Assembly (NCBI GenBank): GCA_030549495.1
Contig: JAUIRK010000509.1
Coordinates: 1,424,501 to 1,488,500, forward strand
Direction: 5' to 3'
DNA: 64,000 nt
Source of the DNA: Nectonema munidae
Taxonomy: Eukaryota > Nematomorpha > Nectonematoida > Nectonematidae
Shown here: piece after piece, positions 1-11,640 of the stretch
How positions within the stretch are numbered: position 1 is the first letter of the stretch
Layout of the letters: each line of letters opens with the position of its first letter
The notes under the pieces: generated by a model
What the model was told of the DNA's origin: nothing
The model's database searches: none
The model's input: the letters and a program-made list of their open reading frames with translations, nothing else
Position numbers and translations under genes: made by a program

Positions 1-610
1 TTTAAGAAAAATACTTTTCTAAACGCCAAAGAATACATACATTTAACTAATTAAATTAAAACTTATTAATTTAGCTAATCGCCATTTTTACAGAGGAACT
101 AATTAATTAAAATATCTAATTGACAAGGACAAGGGCAAATTTATTGTGAAATCAAAAAGAATATAGAAGGAAGAAAATAAGAATCCATAAAGTGGGGTCT
201 AACAGCGGAGGTGAAAAAGGAAGTTATGATGCTTCATCGGGATTTCAACAGCTCAGACTATAATAAAATGCTTCACTCTACGTAATGGAAAGCCATTGAG
301 AGATTTGTGAAAATTGCTCTAAATTTTTGTTTTAGAAAAAACCACGTAACAACATTTGTTGAGATTTAATGAAAGTAAATTGTAATGACACCATGTCAAA
401 ATTGAGTCTAAACAAGAATTTGTCGTGCACACAATGGCTCATGAAACATCATCAAAATTGAAAGAAAGAGCTGCATCATCAGCATATAAGATGAGAGAAG
501 CCCATTTGTCTATGCTAGAGGATCCTTGAAGTTAGAAGAATCATCATAGTAGGAAACAAAATTGGTTCTTCTGTGCAAAAAGCTGCTTAACCAGTTCCAA
601 ACAGACCCCC
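1..610. other. AT-rich spacer
   Basis: No gene is supported here. The stretch is A+T-rich with stops in all frames. It lies downstream (minus strand) of the LINE reverse transcriptase relic that follows and may contain its eroded continuation, but no reverse transcriptase motif can be read. Confidence 0.5.
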
Positions 611-905
611 TTATGCCAATTCTAAATAATTTATGAATAAGCAGTTGGTGGTTAGCATTATATTGAAAGCTTTGGCTAAGTCCAAAAACAACACTATGCT
701 AAATTTGTTCCCATAAAAGTGCTTAGAGATTGAAGTACACAGTAAAAAGACAGCGTTCTCAGTGGATTTGTTTTTTAAAAATCCAAAGTGATTATGATTA
801 ATTAAATTATGTTTGTCAGGAAAAGCTGTAATCCTTGAAAAGATCATTTTCTTAAAGATTTTGAAAAATTGGACAAAATAGATTTGGTTCTGTAATTATC
901 CAATA
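611..905 (-). pseudogene. LINE reverse transcriptase fragment (Jockey/CR1-like)
   Basis: Reading down the minus strand, the translation has the order of early reverse transcriptase blocks of Jockey-superfamily non-LTR retrotransposons. An NYRTKSILSNFSK stretch stands for the usual NYRPISLLS..FSK, followed by FGFLKNKSTENAV (usual QFGFRKGRSTE) and FLDLAKAFN (usual FLDLSKAFD, motif A). The first catalytic aspartate is replaced by Asn. A frame change separates the first block from the rest, and nothing downstream keeps the YADD block, so this is a dead internal fragment. Family assignment beyond Jockey/CR1-like is inference. Confidence 0.75.
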
Positions 906-3526
906 AATTAGAAGATTTGCCTAATAAAACACAGAACTATCTCCATTCCAATGTGAATTGGCATTGGTTAATTTTCATAACTTTATGGGACGATCTTTGA
1001 GGCAATACTTATAAGAAATGGAATCTGAGACAAGCAAAATTTTAAAGATTAATGCCAATTTAAAAAATAGGTTATGTAAGAAGCCTAATTTTAGAAAAGC
1101 GCACATTATCTATATTTTCTGATATTTAGATAGATTGCTCGGTCTAAGCCAGAAGTACCCACAACTGGATTCTAAATCATAAGGAATATTCACAAATTTG
1201 ATTCTTACATTGACGCCACATTGCAGAAAAAAAGCAGCCACCCAAATCATGCAAGACATCAAAACAGCTCTCTTCTTTGTTAGCCACTGTATTTTACTTG
1301 GATGGCGAATTTTAAGATACCTTAAAGAAGCGAAGGATAAAGATATGTATACTTATTTCAAACCAGCCTAACATGTGTGCTATATCTATCAGACATGCAT
1401 TCAAAGTGCAGAGTGCTTCTTTCACCCAATCAACATAAATCAAAAAGTTATGTTCGTTACTTCTAAAAATAACTGCGTTATAGTTATAGTTACTTTGAAC
1501 AAAAAGTATACTTCGTTATTCGGTACATTTCGTTATTTTTTTCGAAAAAAAATGTACGCCTATTAAAGAAAAGTAAATTAACTTTGAAAACGAGTAATTG
1601 CTTTTAAAGTTTTGTAATTTTGAAAGATCACAGATACTCTGCATTCATGTGTTCAAATAAAACATTAAAATAAAATATTTTATATATTAAAATCAAAATT
1701 AAAGAAAAGTTTAACACAATTCAGGATAAAACTAAAAACAAGATGGTACAAATTTTAGGAATACGTTGAAATATTCCGTGAGTACACTAATAAAAAATGT
1801 TTATAATAGGACTATTAATTGGCCTGCCAAAAATTTTTGATTTAGCTCTACGTGTTAAAAATCAAAATTTTGGAACATGCCCGTTTTTTTGAAAATGCTA
1901 TTTTTTTTTAATTTGAGTTGAAGTGCAATTCATGATAGAAGAATACTTTTTATCACAAAATTGAATGCTCAAGTGGAATTGTAAAGTTAAATTAAAAATA
2001 TTAAAAAATAAAATAACGATTTGCAGGAACACATATGTCATATTGATGAATAAATAAGTATCTCGCGTTGAATTGCTACTCCTTTATAACATTTGGTGGA
2101 AAAAATACAACGAAATGGACAACACAATCGTCAACATAAAAAACGTGATGATTTGCTTATGACTCCTTGAGGTCCTGCTCTTTCAGATTCCAACCAAAAT
2201 ATCCGAAAATTAAAAGTCTTTCTTATTGATTCTGAAAGGGTTTTTAAACTAGTTTTTAGAAACTAGTTAAAATATCAGTTCCAAGGCTGAACGAATCATT
2301 ATTGAGGTAAAAAAAAATTCATTCGCCTATAAAACTGAAATGATTCCGTCATTTTATTATAATTTTTGCATAGTTTTTATAAGGACTAAATCTTTCCTTC
2401 ACATGTGCGAAAACTTTCATTAAAATTTTTTGATTGAAAATATATTTTCTAAAAATTTACAATTTTCACTTTGAAATTTAAAAATATGCATAGTATGCGA
2501 AATGATATTGTCTCGCACCTGGTCATGCCAGATCACTGATATAAGAAGCAAATTCGATAGTTTAAACTTATTTTATGATATATATATACAATATACAAAT
2601 ATAAAAATTGAATAAAAAATGGTTTTTCATCAACTGAATTTTTCTAATACCATAGGGTTGAGAATTTAGATGGATCACCTAATTTTCGGTCTTGTCCTCT
2701 GGTCCTAAAGCTAACGCAAGGACACTCTGTGTCGGCCTAGTCTGTTTGCTTACCTGGTAACAGCAATGACGGTATGAGTGATGATTGAAGTCAAGCAAAT
2801 GATGATGCAGAGGTTGGCAATAAATCTACAAATTATCGAATGTGCTTTTAGAATGTCAGGCTTCCATAGTCCTAAAAGTCAAGGAAAGCGCTTTATATTT
2901 ATATGTTGCTGTCGGCACCGCTTCTTAGCAAATGCCGCTCGTTCAATCATAAAGACTTTCAAAAATGTGCAATCTCATCAGAGACTTTATCCCCAAATAG
3001 TTCACGCAAAAAACAAAAAAAGTGTTCTCAGTCAATTCAATCAAATCCTTACACACTTTCACTTATATCATTTACTTTATGACTACTAGCAAAGCTTTCT
3101 AATCAAGTATGACGTTTTGGAATGATGTCCTTCACTAACTTGCACACCATCGCGCTTACTATTTTGAAAGTGGAGTTTACTGCAAATATAAACGAAGAGT
3201 GGTTGAAAATTCACCAAAAGTGATAGATAAATAATGTATTGGGAATTGTGAAAAACTTCATTGATGAATTTTGAAATATTTCGCTTGGTCAAGCTCCTTC
3301 ACGCGACAAGGGAGATATTACGAGTCTACGAAAGTATATGTGAGGCGTGTAGGTTAGAATGTATAAAAACCCAGGTTAAAAAAGATAGGAAAATGCCATG
3401 TTAAAAAGATTGATCATTTCATGAGTAGGGTTTATGCATGTAGGGCAAAATACATCCGAGACAGGGCTCAGCTCTTTCTTGCTTTCACACAAATCAGAGG
3501 AACTCGCTGTTTTAATTCTTTCTCAC
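906..3526. other. Intergenic, no gene recognised
   Basis: Mostly A+T-rich DNA. The part at 2690-3090 is less A+T-rich and has an unrecognised 103-codon plus-strand frame (2778-3089) with no domain, signal peptide or good splice context. I do not call it a gene. Confidence 0.4.
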
Positions 3527-3540
3527 ACATATGGCTTGAG

Positions 3541-3715
3541 CCTCAATGGTTGTTAGGGTGTACCTTTCAGCTTAACAGTTGAAGGTCACCGGTTCGATCC
3601 CCAAGGCTCCCAACTCTAAAAACAAATTCACAAAAACTGTGATTAACCATCTTAAGCATAATGCGAGCATATAGCCTTACGGCTGAAAGTGCATTGATAT
3701 CTCCAACCAACCAAT
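3541..3715 (+). mobile_element. tRNA-derived SINE, full copy with target duplications
   Basis: A 175-bp element flanked by exact 14-bp repeats, acatatggcttgag, at 3527-3540 and 3716-3729. The head has an A box (TGGTTGTTAGGGTG near 3547) and a perfect B box (GGTTCGATCCCC near 3591), so it is tRNA-derived and would be transcribed by RNA polymerase III. A body of about 110 bp follows and the element ends in a short AACC-type tail (ccaaccaacc). A second, diverged copy of the same family lies on the other strand at about 63487-63665. SINEs are moved in trans by a LINE; which one is not evident here. Confidence 0.85.
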
Positions 3716-3729
3716 ACATATGGCTTGAG

Positions 3730-5333
3730 TCGATTCGAGAACAATAAGTCACGTGATCTCAGAAAGAACGAAAGTCACAATAAGCAAAATAAGTAGGTGG
3801 ACCAAGCGAACATTTCTATGGACCACGATACGACTTGTATGGGATTAGTTGGGCAACAATGTATTCTAGTAAGAAAAAAATTTAAAAAGTGATTACCAAT
3901 GATTGACGTTGATCCAATGATGAGACATAGACACAAATCTGCTGAACATAAATTTATGACAAAGATGTTGGGGGCGTTGTATAGCGATTTGCTTCTCAGG
4001 ATTGCGCCTATAATCTATAAATATTTTGGAATTAAAGTCCTGGTATCATGTAAACTACTTTCATAAGGTATTGTTATTCCTGCTTAAAAAATATTAATCG
4101 AAGAAGCAAAAAGAAACATATTTATGCTGTATATGAGGTTTAGTTGGTCGGTAAAGCCCTGAGCTTATGAAGATATCAGCTGACGCCTCCAGTTTATTGC
4201 TGCTGGAGCAATTAACGGAGCAATTGTCCTGTTGCTATTTAAATTATCCAAAATATTTCTCTTTCAACAAACGAAAAATGTAATATACGTCTCTTCTTCT
4301 TGGCTTTTGGCAACCTCCCTAAAAATTTGTCAAGTTTGGCAGTTGTGATTCTTTCCCGGAAAACAGGATTTTGAGAAACTGGAATCCCCCCTCAAAAAAT
4401 GACATCCTGAATCCTGTTAATCTAAAAAGGATTTTGTGCTCAGTTAAATTTTTTTTTTTAATTATTATAATTATAAGAGCCAACAAATTTCACTATTTAC
4501 AATTAATTTAAAAAAAAAGAATCTTTTCAAAAAGAATCTAGAAAAAGGAAGCTTTTCAAAGGGTTCATTATTTTTTATCCAACATTTATACTTTAACTTT
4601 GTAAGCAATATTATGTCTGATATCGTATTTTCAACTACAAAAACAAATCTAATCTATCCAATAATTCACTTCTTGTTTGGAGTTCTACGATCTTGGCTTC
4701 GGATCGCAATCTATTACTTCTTAATAAGATAACAGGTAAATTGAAGTTCTTACTCTCAGCTCGCCTCACTTTTCATAGTCTGATGAACTAAAAAATATGG
4801 CTAATTAATCTTAAATGGCATCAAATTTCTTTCCAAATACACTCTGATGAAATTATAGTCAAAGACTGTCCAAATGTTCAATTCTTTCAAAATGCAAAGC
4901 TGCAAGAATACAAAATTGAGAAACCAAATCAATAAATTAAACTATATATTCCACCAAATGTTTATTATGGAAAAGACCTAATATTCATTTTCAGCGTCGC
5001 TATGCGAAATATTACCTACAAAAATGAGTTCAATAAAAAACTTCAAATCTTTTAAGAAAAAGACATTATTTTTTACACTACTCTGAAAAAGAGAGCAATA
5101 TATTAAAATTGGAAACCCTAACTTGCATGAAGAATCTGTTAACTTTTTATTTTGTATCATATTTGCACATCTCAATCTTTTATCGTCTTTTTCATTTTAT
5201 CACTTCCGATTAATGTTAAGTTCACGTTCATTGCCTACAATTAGGCTGAATTTAGACAAAAAAGAGAATGCGAATAATTATGAAATAAACTCTATTCTGA
5301 AAGAAAGAAATCGTTCTGGAAGAAAAGACTTAC
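3730..5333. other. Intergenic, no gene recognised
   Basis: A+T-rich spacer with short frames only. It could hold introns or downstream exons of the candidate gene whose exon is at 5334-5481, but no second exon could be picked out. Confidence 0.4.
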
Positions 5334-5481
5334 GCCAACGTTGAGAACGGGTCCCATGAGAAGCATGATTAATACGAAGACAATTAGATGAATGTTGAGA
5401 GAACTGATTGGACTGTTCCTCGCAATTTCAAGAAGCACCACCCCCTCGTCATTCATCCTCTTTTTCTTTGGTGCTTTTCGT
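5334..5481 (-). CDS. Candidate host exon encoding a membrane segment
   Basis: On the minus strand a pyrimidine-rich tract ending TTTTCAG (acceptor at 5482) is followed by 148 bases that stay open in one frame and end at a strong donor, GGC/GTAAGT (5334/5333). The exon is much richer in G+C than its flanks. It encodes 49 residues: a basic start (RKAPKKKRM), an acidic and polar stretch, then a hydrophobic helix, IHLIVFVLIMLLMGPVLNV. An ATG in good context inside the exon (AGGATGA) could be the start, making the upstream part 5'UTR. No family is recognised and the neighbouring exons were not found. A further AG 37 bases after the donor (TTCTTTCAG) would give a tiny intron and a short protein; this is speculative. 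Confidence 0.35.
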
Positions 5482-7700
5482 CTGAAAAGAGAAAATGAAA
5501 GCGTTGCAGTGGACGTTTCGGAGGGAATGTTCGGTGTTGCGAGAATAAAATTTAAAAAAATAAACGAATCCCCAACATTTAAATATTTCATTTCTTGTAT
5601 TTATTTTTTCAAGACCGGGCAATTTGACGGGCATTTTTTGTAGTTACTGTTCGTTTGTCGTTTTATATGCAGTATTTTATATTCATCTTTTCAAAAATAA
5701 CAAATAGAAAATAAGATTCCGTCATTTAGCTTTGTAATTTTTGTGGCAAGATTTTTGAGGGTTGCCATTTGATAACACATTTTGTAAAATTCCGATCTTC
5801 TTTTAAGAAATTTTGGCGAGCAAGGTTTTGAACTAGTGAATTCAAATTTGGGAATGTTTCCAATTTATATTGTGTTTGGGGCTCTATTGCATTATTTTTA
5901 AACACTTTAATTTTAAACCGAATTTCTTAAAACAGCTCAAATTTAAACACCTTTTTTGAAACACGTGTAATTAAAACATGTTTAGCTGGAAAAGTGTTTC
6001 TAATTTTGGACAGATTTTGTGTTTAAAATTGTGTTTAGAACCTAAACTGTTTTTGTACAGTGAGGACAAGGTTAAACCCACTCAAAACAATTGCTTTGAA
6101 AATTTAGTGAAACAAAAATAACTGAATATATTACATTTATTTTGGAACGAGACAAAAATTTTCACTTACCAAGACAAGAATTTGGATTAGAAAAATTTGT
6201 TGTTGGAGCTGTTGAAAGTGTAAAAACGAAACCAAATATATGGCCAAATTTCAAAGAATCCTGCAAAAATTTTTAAAACGTTTTTTAGTCTTTTTTGATG
6301 CCAAGAAATGTTTAAAAACTAATTCTATTTTTCACATTCCTAAAATGTCATAGACACAAAAATGGCATTAAATTCAACACAATTATTTATTTGAGGTGTC
6401 ATTGGGTATATGATTGTGCCGCTAAATGATTGTGGCTCAGGATAAAAAAAGTTACACGCTCCGAATCAAAGATTCATCATTTGTTCCTACTTTGACGCAA
6501 GAGGATTAGAAACATTCTTCCAATCTTTTAAAACTTGCGCTTTGAGATTATACGGACGTTTTATTATTTAGTCTGTCTAAGGCATACAACGGAGGTTGGA
6601 ACATAAATATCGTTAATAGAAATATCCCAAGTGTTACCCAGTTTAACACTTTTCTCAAAGTGTCTCGATGATTCAAGTATTATCTTTTGTTTCAAACAGT
6701 AAGTATAAAAAGGAAATTGTGAAATTAGTGAGACTGTTTCAAACTTAGCACCCACTATTATTTTTGTATATTTATTCATTTTTACCTCTGTTTTGTCTTT
6801 TTTTAATTGAAAATTGGCCTTTTCCAATTCCATTTTTGTTTTTTCCACTATTTTGCAGACCTATTTCAGCTTTCTGAAGCATCACTAACCAATATTTTAT
6901 TTTTAAGTCTTTTAAATAGTAGTACTGAACATTGTCAATGAGCAAAACATTTTATAGATTATAAATATATTAAATTTTATAGATTTGTAAATATTTTTAG
7001 ACAACAAAGATTAAAGTTATAATTTAAGTTTAGCTGGAAAAATTGTCAATGAAAGAGGGACACATTTGAGAGCTAAGAACTCAAAAATTATTGTTTGCAC
7101 ATAAAATAAACGAAAATAGCAATTTTGGTAAAGCTTCCCCAACTATTGCGAAAAAAATAGGTAGTAATATTACTAGTTGAATAGTAAAAAAGTATCTATT
7201 TAATAAAAATAGTAGTAGTGCTATTATTATTGGAAGTGTTAATTATATATAGTAAAATATTGATTTACTATTTATAGATTAATACTAAAAATGGGAAATA
7301 TATTGCATAGAAAATTTTTAAAACAGCCCAATCAAGTTATAGTTTATTTAAACTTTTACTTGATATTAAATAATTGATAATTTAACCAATACTGATAGTT
7401 AACACTATTATAAATTAATTTTTAAAAAATTATTATTTCATTAAAATCGCGTTTATGCACATTATATATTTTAATAATTCTATAAAAAAAATGGACTTAC
7501 AATGTACTAGATATTTAATTTTCAATTAAATTTTTGAAAAATTTTTTGTAAAATCTTTTTAAATTAAACTAGAAAATTTATAACTTTTATTAAAGTTTTT
7601 TTGAATTTTTGGTTATTTATTCAAATATTTATATCCGAAAATGCCAAGATTTGTAGATTTTTTTACTTTTGTGTTCAATTTTGATTTTTTTTGGAAGTAT
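5482..7700. other. Intergenic, no gene recognised
   Basis: Strongly A+T-rich. A 94-codon minus-strand frame (6564-6848) starts with a charged, helix-prone stretch but resembles nothing known and is probably chance. Confidence 0.4.
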
Positions 7701-8550
7701 TAAAATATGAAATTGAGTTATTCAAAAAAATGATATTATTCGTTAGGTAATATCGACTTCATTACAGATGATCAAAATAAATGATAAATTTGATGAAATA
7801 AGTGCAAAGATTTGTTTGCAAAAAGTTGCTACGAATAAAAATGAATCAATTCAACTTCCAATCAAGAAAGCAAAAAGGTTTTCTCAAGCTTTACAGGATT
7901 CACCATCGTACAAAACGATTTTCTAATTCCTACTAAAGAAAATGATAAACGTGATATTATAAAGCTTTCGGAGAAGGTTTTGAAAAAGTTAGCGGTAAAA
8001 AAATCATTCACTATAAGAACTCCATTTCTTTGAAATTTCCTGACAATGAATTTGAGCAAAGCCAAGATAATCCTTGATGAGAATTCCTTACAACCAGGTG
8101 AATATATACTGTTTTACCCAAAGATCTCTTCCCTCACTTCTAAAAATCAATGGTGTTAAAAATTTTATTGACAATGATTAAACTCTTCAACATCTTTTTT
8201 CTAGATCCTGGAGAAATGTATCTCGTAAGTCGCTAATTTTCAAGGTCTCCCCTTCCACTTATAATGATTTGTCTAAGAAAGATTTTCAATTATTCTATGC
8301 AATTCAACAATGTGTAAAGCCTACAAACAGTGTTCAATTGCTTCATGTTGCGGCATACTACTTCTAAATGTGCAAGCAAAACTCACTGTAAATTTTCTTC
8401 TCTTTCTCATAAGAGTGTAGACTGATCCACTAAAAATTCAGATGATCGTAAATGTATCAATTGTTTACGGACTAAATCTTCAGATACCAATCACTCTGCC
8501 ATGAGTAAATGGTGTAAATCTGTTCAAAATGAAATAATACACATAAAAAG

Positions 8551-9322
8551 ATGTATATGGTACACTTACTAGTGATTGAGCCTTCCAGCAATTCATTATG
8601 TCTTGAATTCGATAAAGTCGATGTATACTTGAAACCCTCTTTTCAATTTAGCGGTGATAATTTATCCTCTACAATTCATAATGTCGCTTTTGTTCGTTTA
8701 AATATGCAACCATTAAACGCAACGTTTTCTGAATTTGAAGTATTTGTAGGTGAACTTAATGTAAAGTTTTCACGTCCTGTACTTGTATTTTGTTTACAAG
8801 AAACTTGGATCGGGGAAAGTAGTTTCAATAGTGATACTTTGCAATCTCATCATTTTTTTTCATCTCCAAAACTGATATCTAGACGACATGGTTTCTCCAT
8901 GAATCTGTTACCTTTAAAAATCTGCTATCTGGTTCACTTGATGAATATTGACAGTTTCTTTCCATTGAAATTTCCTTCTAATTCTTCTTCCGATAAGTTA
9001 ACCTTCAATAATAATCTATTTGAAACTTACATATGTGAGCTCAAAAATGACTCCATTAATATTATCTTAGAGGACTTCCACTACAATTTACTTGAGTGCA
9101 ATAATAAGAGTGTCATCTCTCCTTTTTTATCATTACCTCTGTCTCATTCCTACCCGACCCACTAGTGTCACCCTCCTAGATAACTTTTCCATCTCCACAA
9201 ACAAAAGTTCACATTGCACATATGTTATTAACACTGCCCAATCGGATCATTTTCCTATTTTATTAACTTTAATGCTCCCCCCCCCCCCCCATTTAAACTA
9301 TATAAGAACAATGAAAAAATAA
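8551..9322 (+). pseudogene. LINE ORF2 endonuclease domain, broken
   Basis: The plus-strand frame from 8551 has LNMQPLN, then VLVFCLQETWIGES, the normal N-terminal blocks of LINE AP-endonucleases (usual N.RSL and the catalytic-Glu block ..ETWL). The end of the domain continues in another frame from 9092 with TRPTSVTLLDN and SDHFPIL, matching the TRPT...TLIDN and catalytic SDH blocks. The middle is degraded, so at least one frameshift separates the halves. In a live element this domain nicks the target DNA to prime reverse transcription. A run of C residues at 9280-9290 follows. Confidence 0.75.
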
Positions 9323-9870
9323 AATATTTCTCTTATAAGCGTAAAAAATGAAAACTTTTTTTGATGAAAAGCAAGATATAAGAATGGTTTGGGATTTCGA
9401 TTGCCCTTCAATAAGCAAGAATTCTTCAAGCGATTTAGTTTCGGCATTGAGGTTATTTTCTGATAAGGGGATAAAATTAAAAAAAAAAAGAATCTACCAA
9501 TTCTTACTTTGCACCTAATAACAAGTATAAAACTAAAGAAAACAGTGGGATTACCGACGAATTGCTTGCCCTGATAAAAAGAGAGATCAATTTTATTTCC
9601 TCTGTTAAAAAATGACAATGATTGATCTCGGAATTATAAATTTAAATGCCTTAAAAATGAAATAAAGCATAATAAGATGTGTTGTGATTACGAGTCTTCA
9701 TGGAAATGCATAAATTCTGTTCTGAATCAAAATACTTACACTCCGATATCCCTTGAGATAAATAACGAAATAAAAATAATCCTATTGAACTTTGTAGTAT
9801 TTTTTTTTGACTTTTTGGAGAAAAATTTCAATTCTAATCCAATTTCTCTAGTTTATCAAGACTATTTACA

Positions 9871-10146
9871 CAAGCGGTTCTCAACCTTTTTTCGGTTAAG
9901 TACCCCCTGAGTTATAAGACCATTTTTCTGAACCTCCAGTAATCTGACAATGAACAAAATCGTATTTTATTGTCTAACTCTTTAGGGTACATTGTACAAA
10001 TTGGAGGAACAGACACTGCTAGAACTAAATTTCATATTCCACAATTACTTCTATTTAAAATAGTTCTTTTGTCAGCCATCTAAGTACCCATAGAAATCTT
10101 GTTGTGAACCACTGGGGGTTTGCGAACCCCCGGTTGAGAACCCTTG
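9871..10146. mobile_element. hAT-type MITE inserted in the LINE
   Basis: A 276-bp element with inverted ends, CAAGCGGTTCTCAACC at 9871 and the complement of CAAGGGTTCTCAACCG at the right. It is flanked by near-identical 7-8 bp target duplications (tttaca(c) at 9865 and 10148). Ends of the type CAG.GGTTCTCAACC are typical of hAT elements. There is no coding capacity, so it would have moved with a hAT transposase made elsewhere. It splits the LINE and is therefore younger than it. Confidence 0.8.
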
Positions 10147-10204
10147 CTTTACACCGTGCTTATTTATTATTGACTTTTATTTATTGTATGTTTATTTATT
10201 TTAT

Positions 10205-10263
10205 AATTGACTTTATTTATTATTAATGAATAAAAGAGTTATCGATCAGAAAAGAGTTCCTCT
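10205..10263 (+). repeat. 59-bp direct repeat, copy 1
   Basis: These 59 bases occur again without a mismatch at 12719-12777. This copy sits in an A+T-rich insert between the MITE and the reverse transcriptase part of the LINE. Confidence 0.9.
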
Positions 10264-10429
10264 TTCAATTTCAGAGAAATTCCTATCAATGATGTTTTAA
10301 TAGCTTTATCAAATATCAAAGATAGGAAATGCAATGATTACTTTAGTATCTCTCCCCATGATCTCAAAATTATTTATATGTCACCAGTCTTTTTACGCTG
10401 TTTAACAACTGCTTGATTGAAGGACTGTT

Positions 10430-11000
10430 CCCTCAGTTACTTAAACCTTCCAAAATAATTCCATAAAGGCCAATTGCAATAGTAAACCCGATTCCAAGGT
10501 TTTTGAGAAAATCCTCTATGTCCAAATTTTCAATTATTTGTTTTAATACAATTTGATTTAAAACTCTCAGTTTGGCTTTAAACCTTCATTTTCTACTAAA
10601 TATTTACATTTTTGTTTTATAAACTACGTTATAAATGGCCTTGAATCTAAAAACGAAGTAATTTCCCTGTTCTTAGATTTATCCAAAGCATTGGGTTCTA
10701 TATGTCGTGTAATATTGCTTAAAAAATGGGAATATTTAGACTTTTCTCACCCTGTTCTTCTGTTCTTTGAATCCTATTTAAAAGTTAGACTTCAATCGGT
10801 TTATATGAAAGTTTTTTTCTCTCACGATATTCGAGTATCATCAGAAGTACCACAAGGGTCAATCTTATAGGGCTTCTTCTGTTTAACATGTATATTAATG
10901 ACACTTCTAAATGTACACCGAGTGGCAGTATCTTCTCAGAAAAGCTGTTGACTGAGGATTTCCTACGCCATAATATAGACTGTATCCTTCCTGGCTTTCG
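10430..11000 (+). pseudogene. LINE ORF2 reverse transcriptase, broken
   Basis: Read across frames, the text runs LFPQLLKPSKIIP, SQFGFKPSFSTK, VISLFLDLSKALGS (motif A, where the Asp is replaced), SSEVPQGSIL and a decayed MYINDTSK. This is the standard block order of a Jockey/CR1-like reverse transcriptase. Several stops and frame changes lie within it; the YADD block cannot be read. Confidence 0.75.
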
Positions 11001-11640
11001 GCCAACAGCTTAAAAATAAATACAAAAAATTTCCGTACTTTGGTATTTTCTTATAGGAAGAACATAAAAAAAGTTGATTCATTCCTACTCCAATCGGGCT
11101 TCCATTGAGAAAGTACTTTCAATTTACTCACACTCACAATTACAAAGAATCTCTCCTGGAACAAACATGACTCGAGCATACACCACAAGCGTGCATATAC
11201 GATAGGAATCTTAAAACATTTCAAAAATTCATTTCCTGCTCCTTCTTTACAAATCCCTCTATATTCCTCATCTCACATTCAGTATGTTCAACTGGGGTCA
11301 CTACTCTTCTTTATCTCTGCAACGCTTGCAAAAGACAGCATTGAGAATTGTTTTTAACATGAACTTTTGAAGGTTAAGGATAAATATATAACTTGGGGGC
11401 AGCCGTGACTGTTTATAAGTTATCCAACTGTCTTATGCCTCCTACCTTCAGTTCGTTCCTAACCTAAAATTCATTGGAAACCAAAGTCTCAACTAGAAAC
11501 ATGCACATTTCAAGGCTTCCTTCTCATAAATTTGGAAAATCCAAGCAATCTTTTGCATATAAGAACATAAAAAGAAAGGTCTCTTTTTTGGAAAATAACC
11601 TACATTTACATGCTTTTTTTAGATTATTTAGATCTTAATT

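Larger units (their letters stand above)
7700..11640 (+). mobile_element. Decayed LINE, Jockey/CR1-like, nearly full length
   Basis: Parts of both LINE proteins occur in order on the plus strand. ORF1 remains lie at about 7860-8545, ending in cysteine/histidine-rich zinc-knuckle-like text. An AP-type endonuclease lies at 8551-9322, reverse transcriptase at about 10430-11000, and a C-terminal region reaching about 11630 (LQ.LQK.ALRIVFN-type text near 11320). Frames change often, so the element is dead. The C-terminal part resembles the LINE 3' half at 18.0-18.9 kb, suggesting the same clade. A hAT MITE (9871-10146) and an A+T-rich insert (about 10147-10263) interrupt the region between endonuclease and reverse transcriptase. 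The outer ends are approximate; no target duplication was found. Confidence 0.75.

Noticed and set aside
2750-2790. U1 snRNA because of a CTTACCTGG string
   Set aside because: Only the 9-base match is present; the Sm site and stem-loops are missing.
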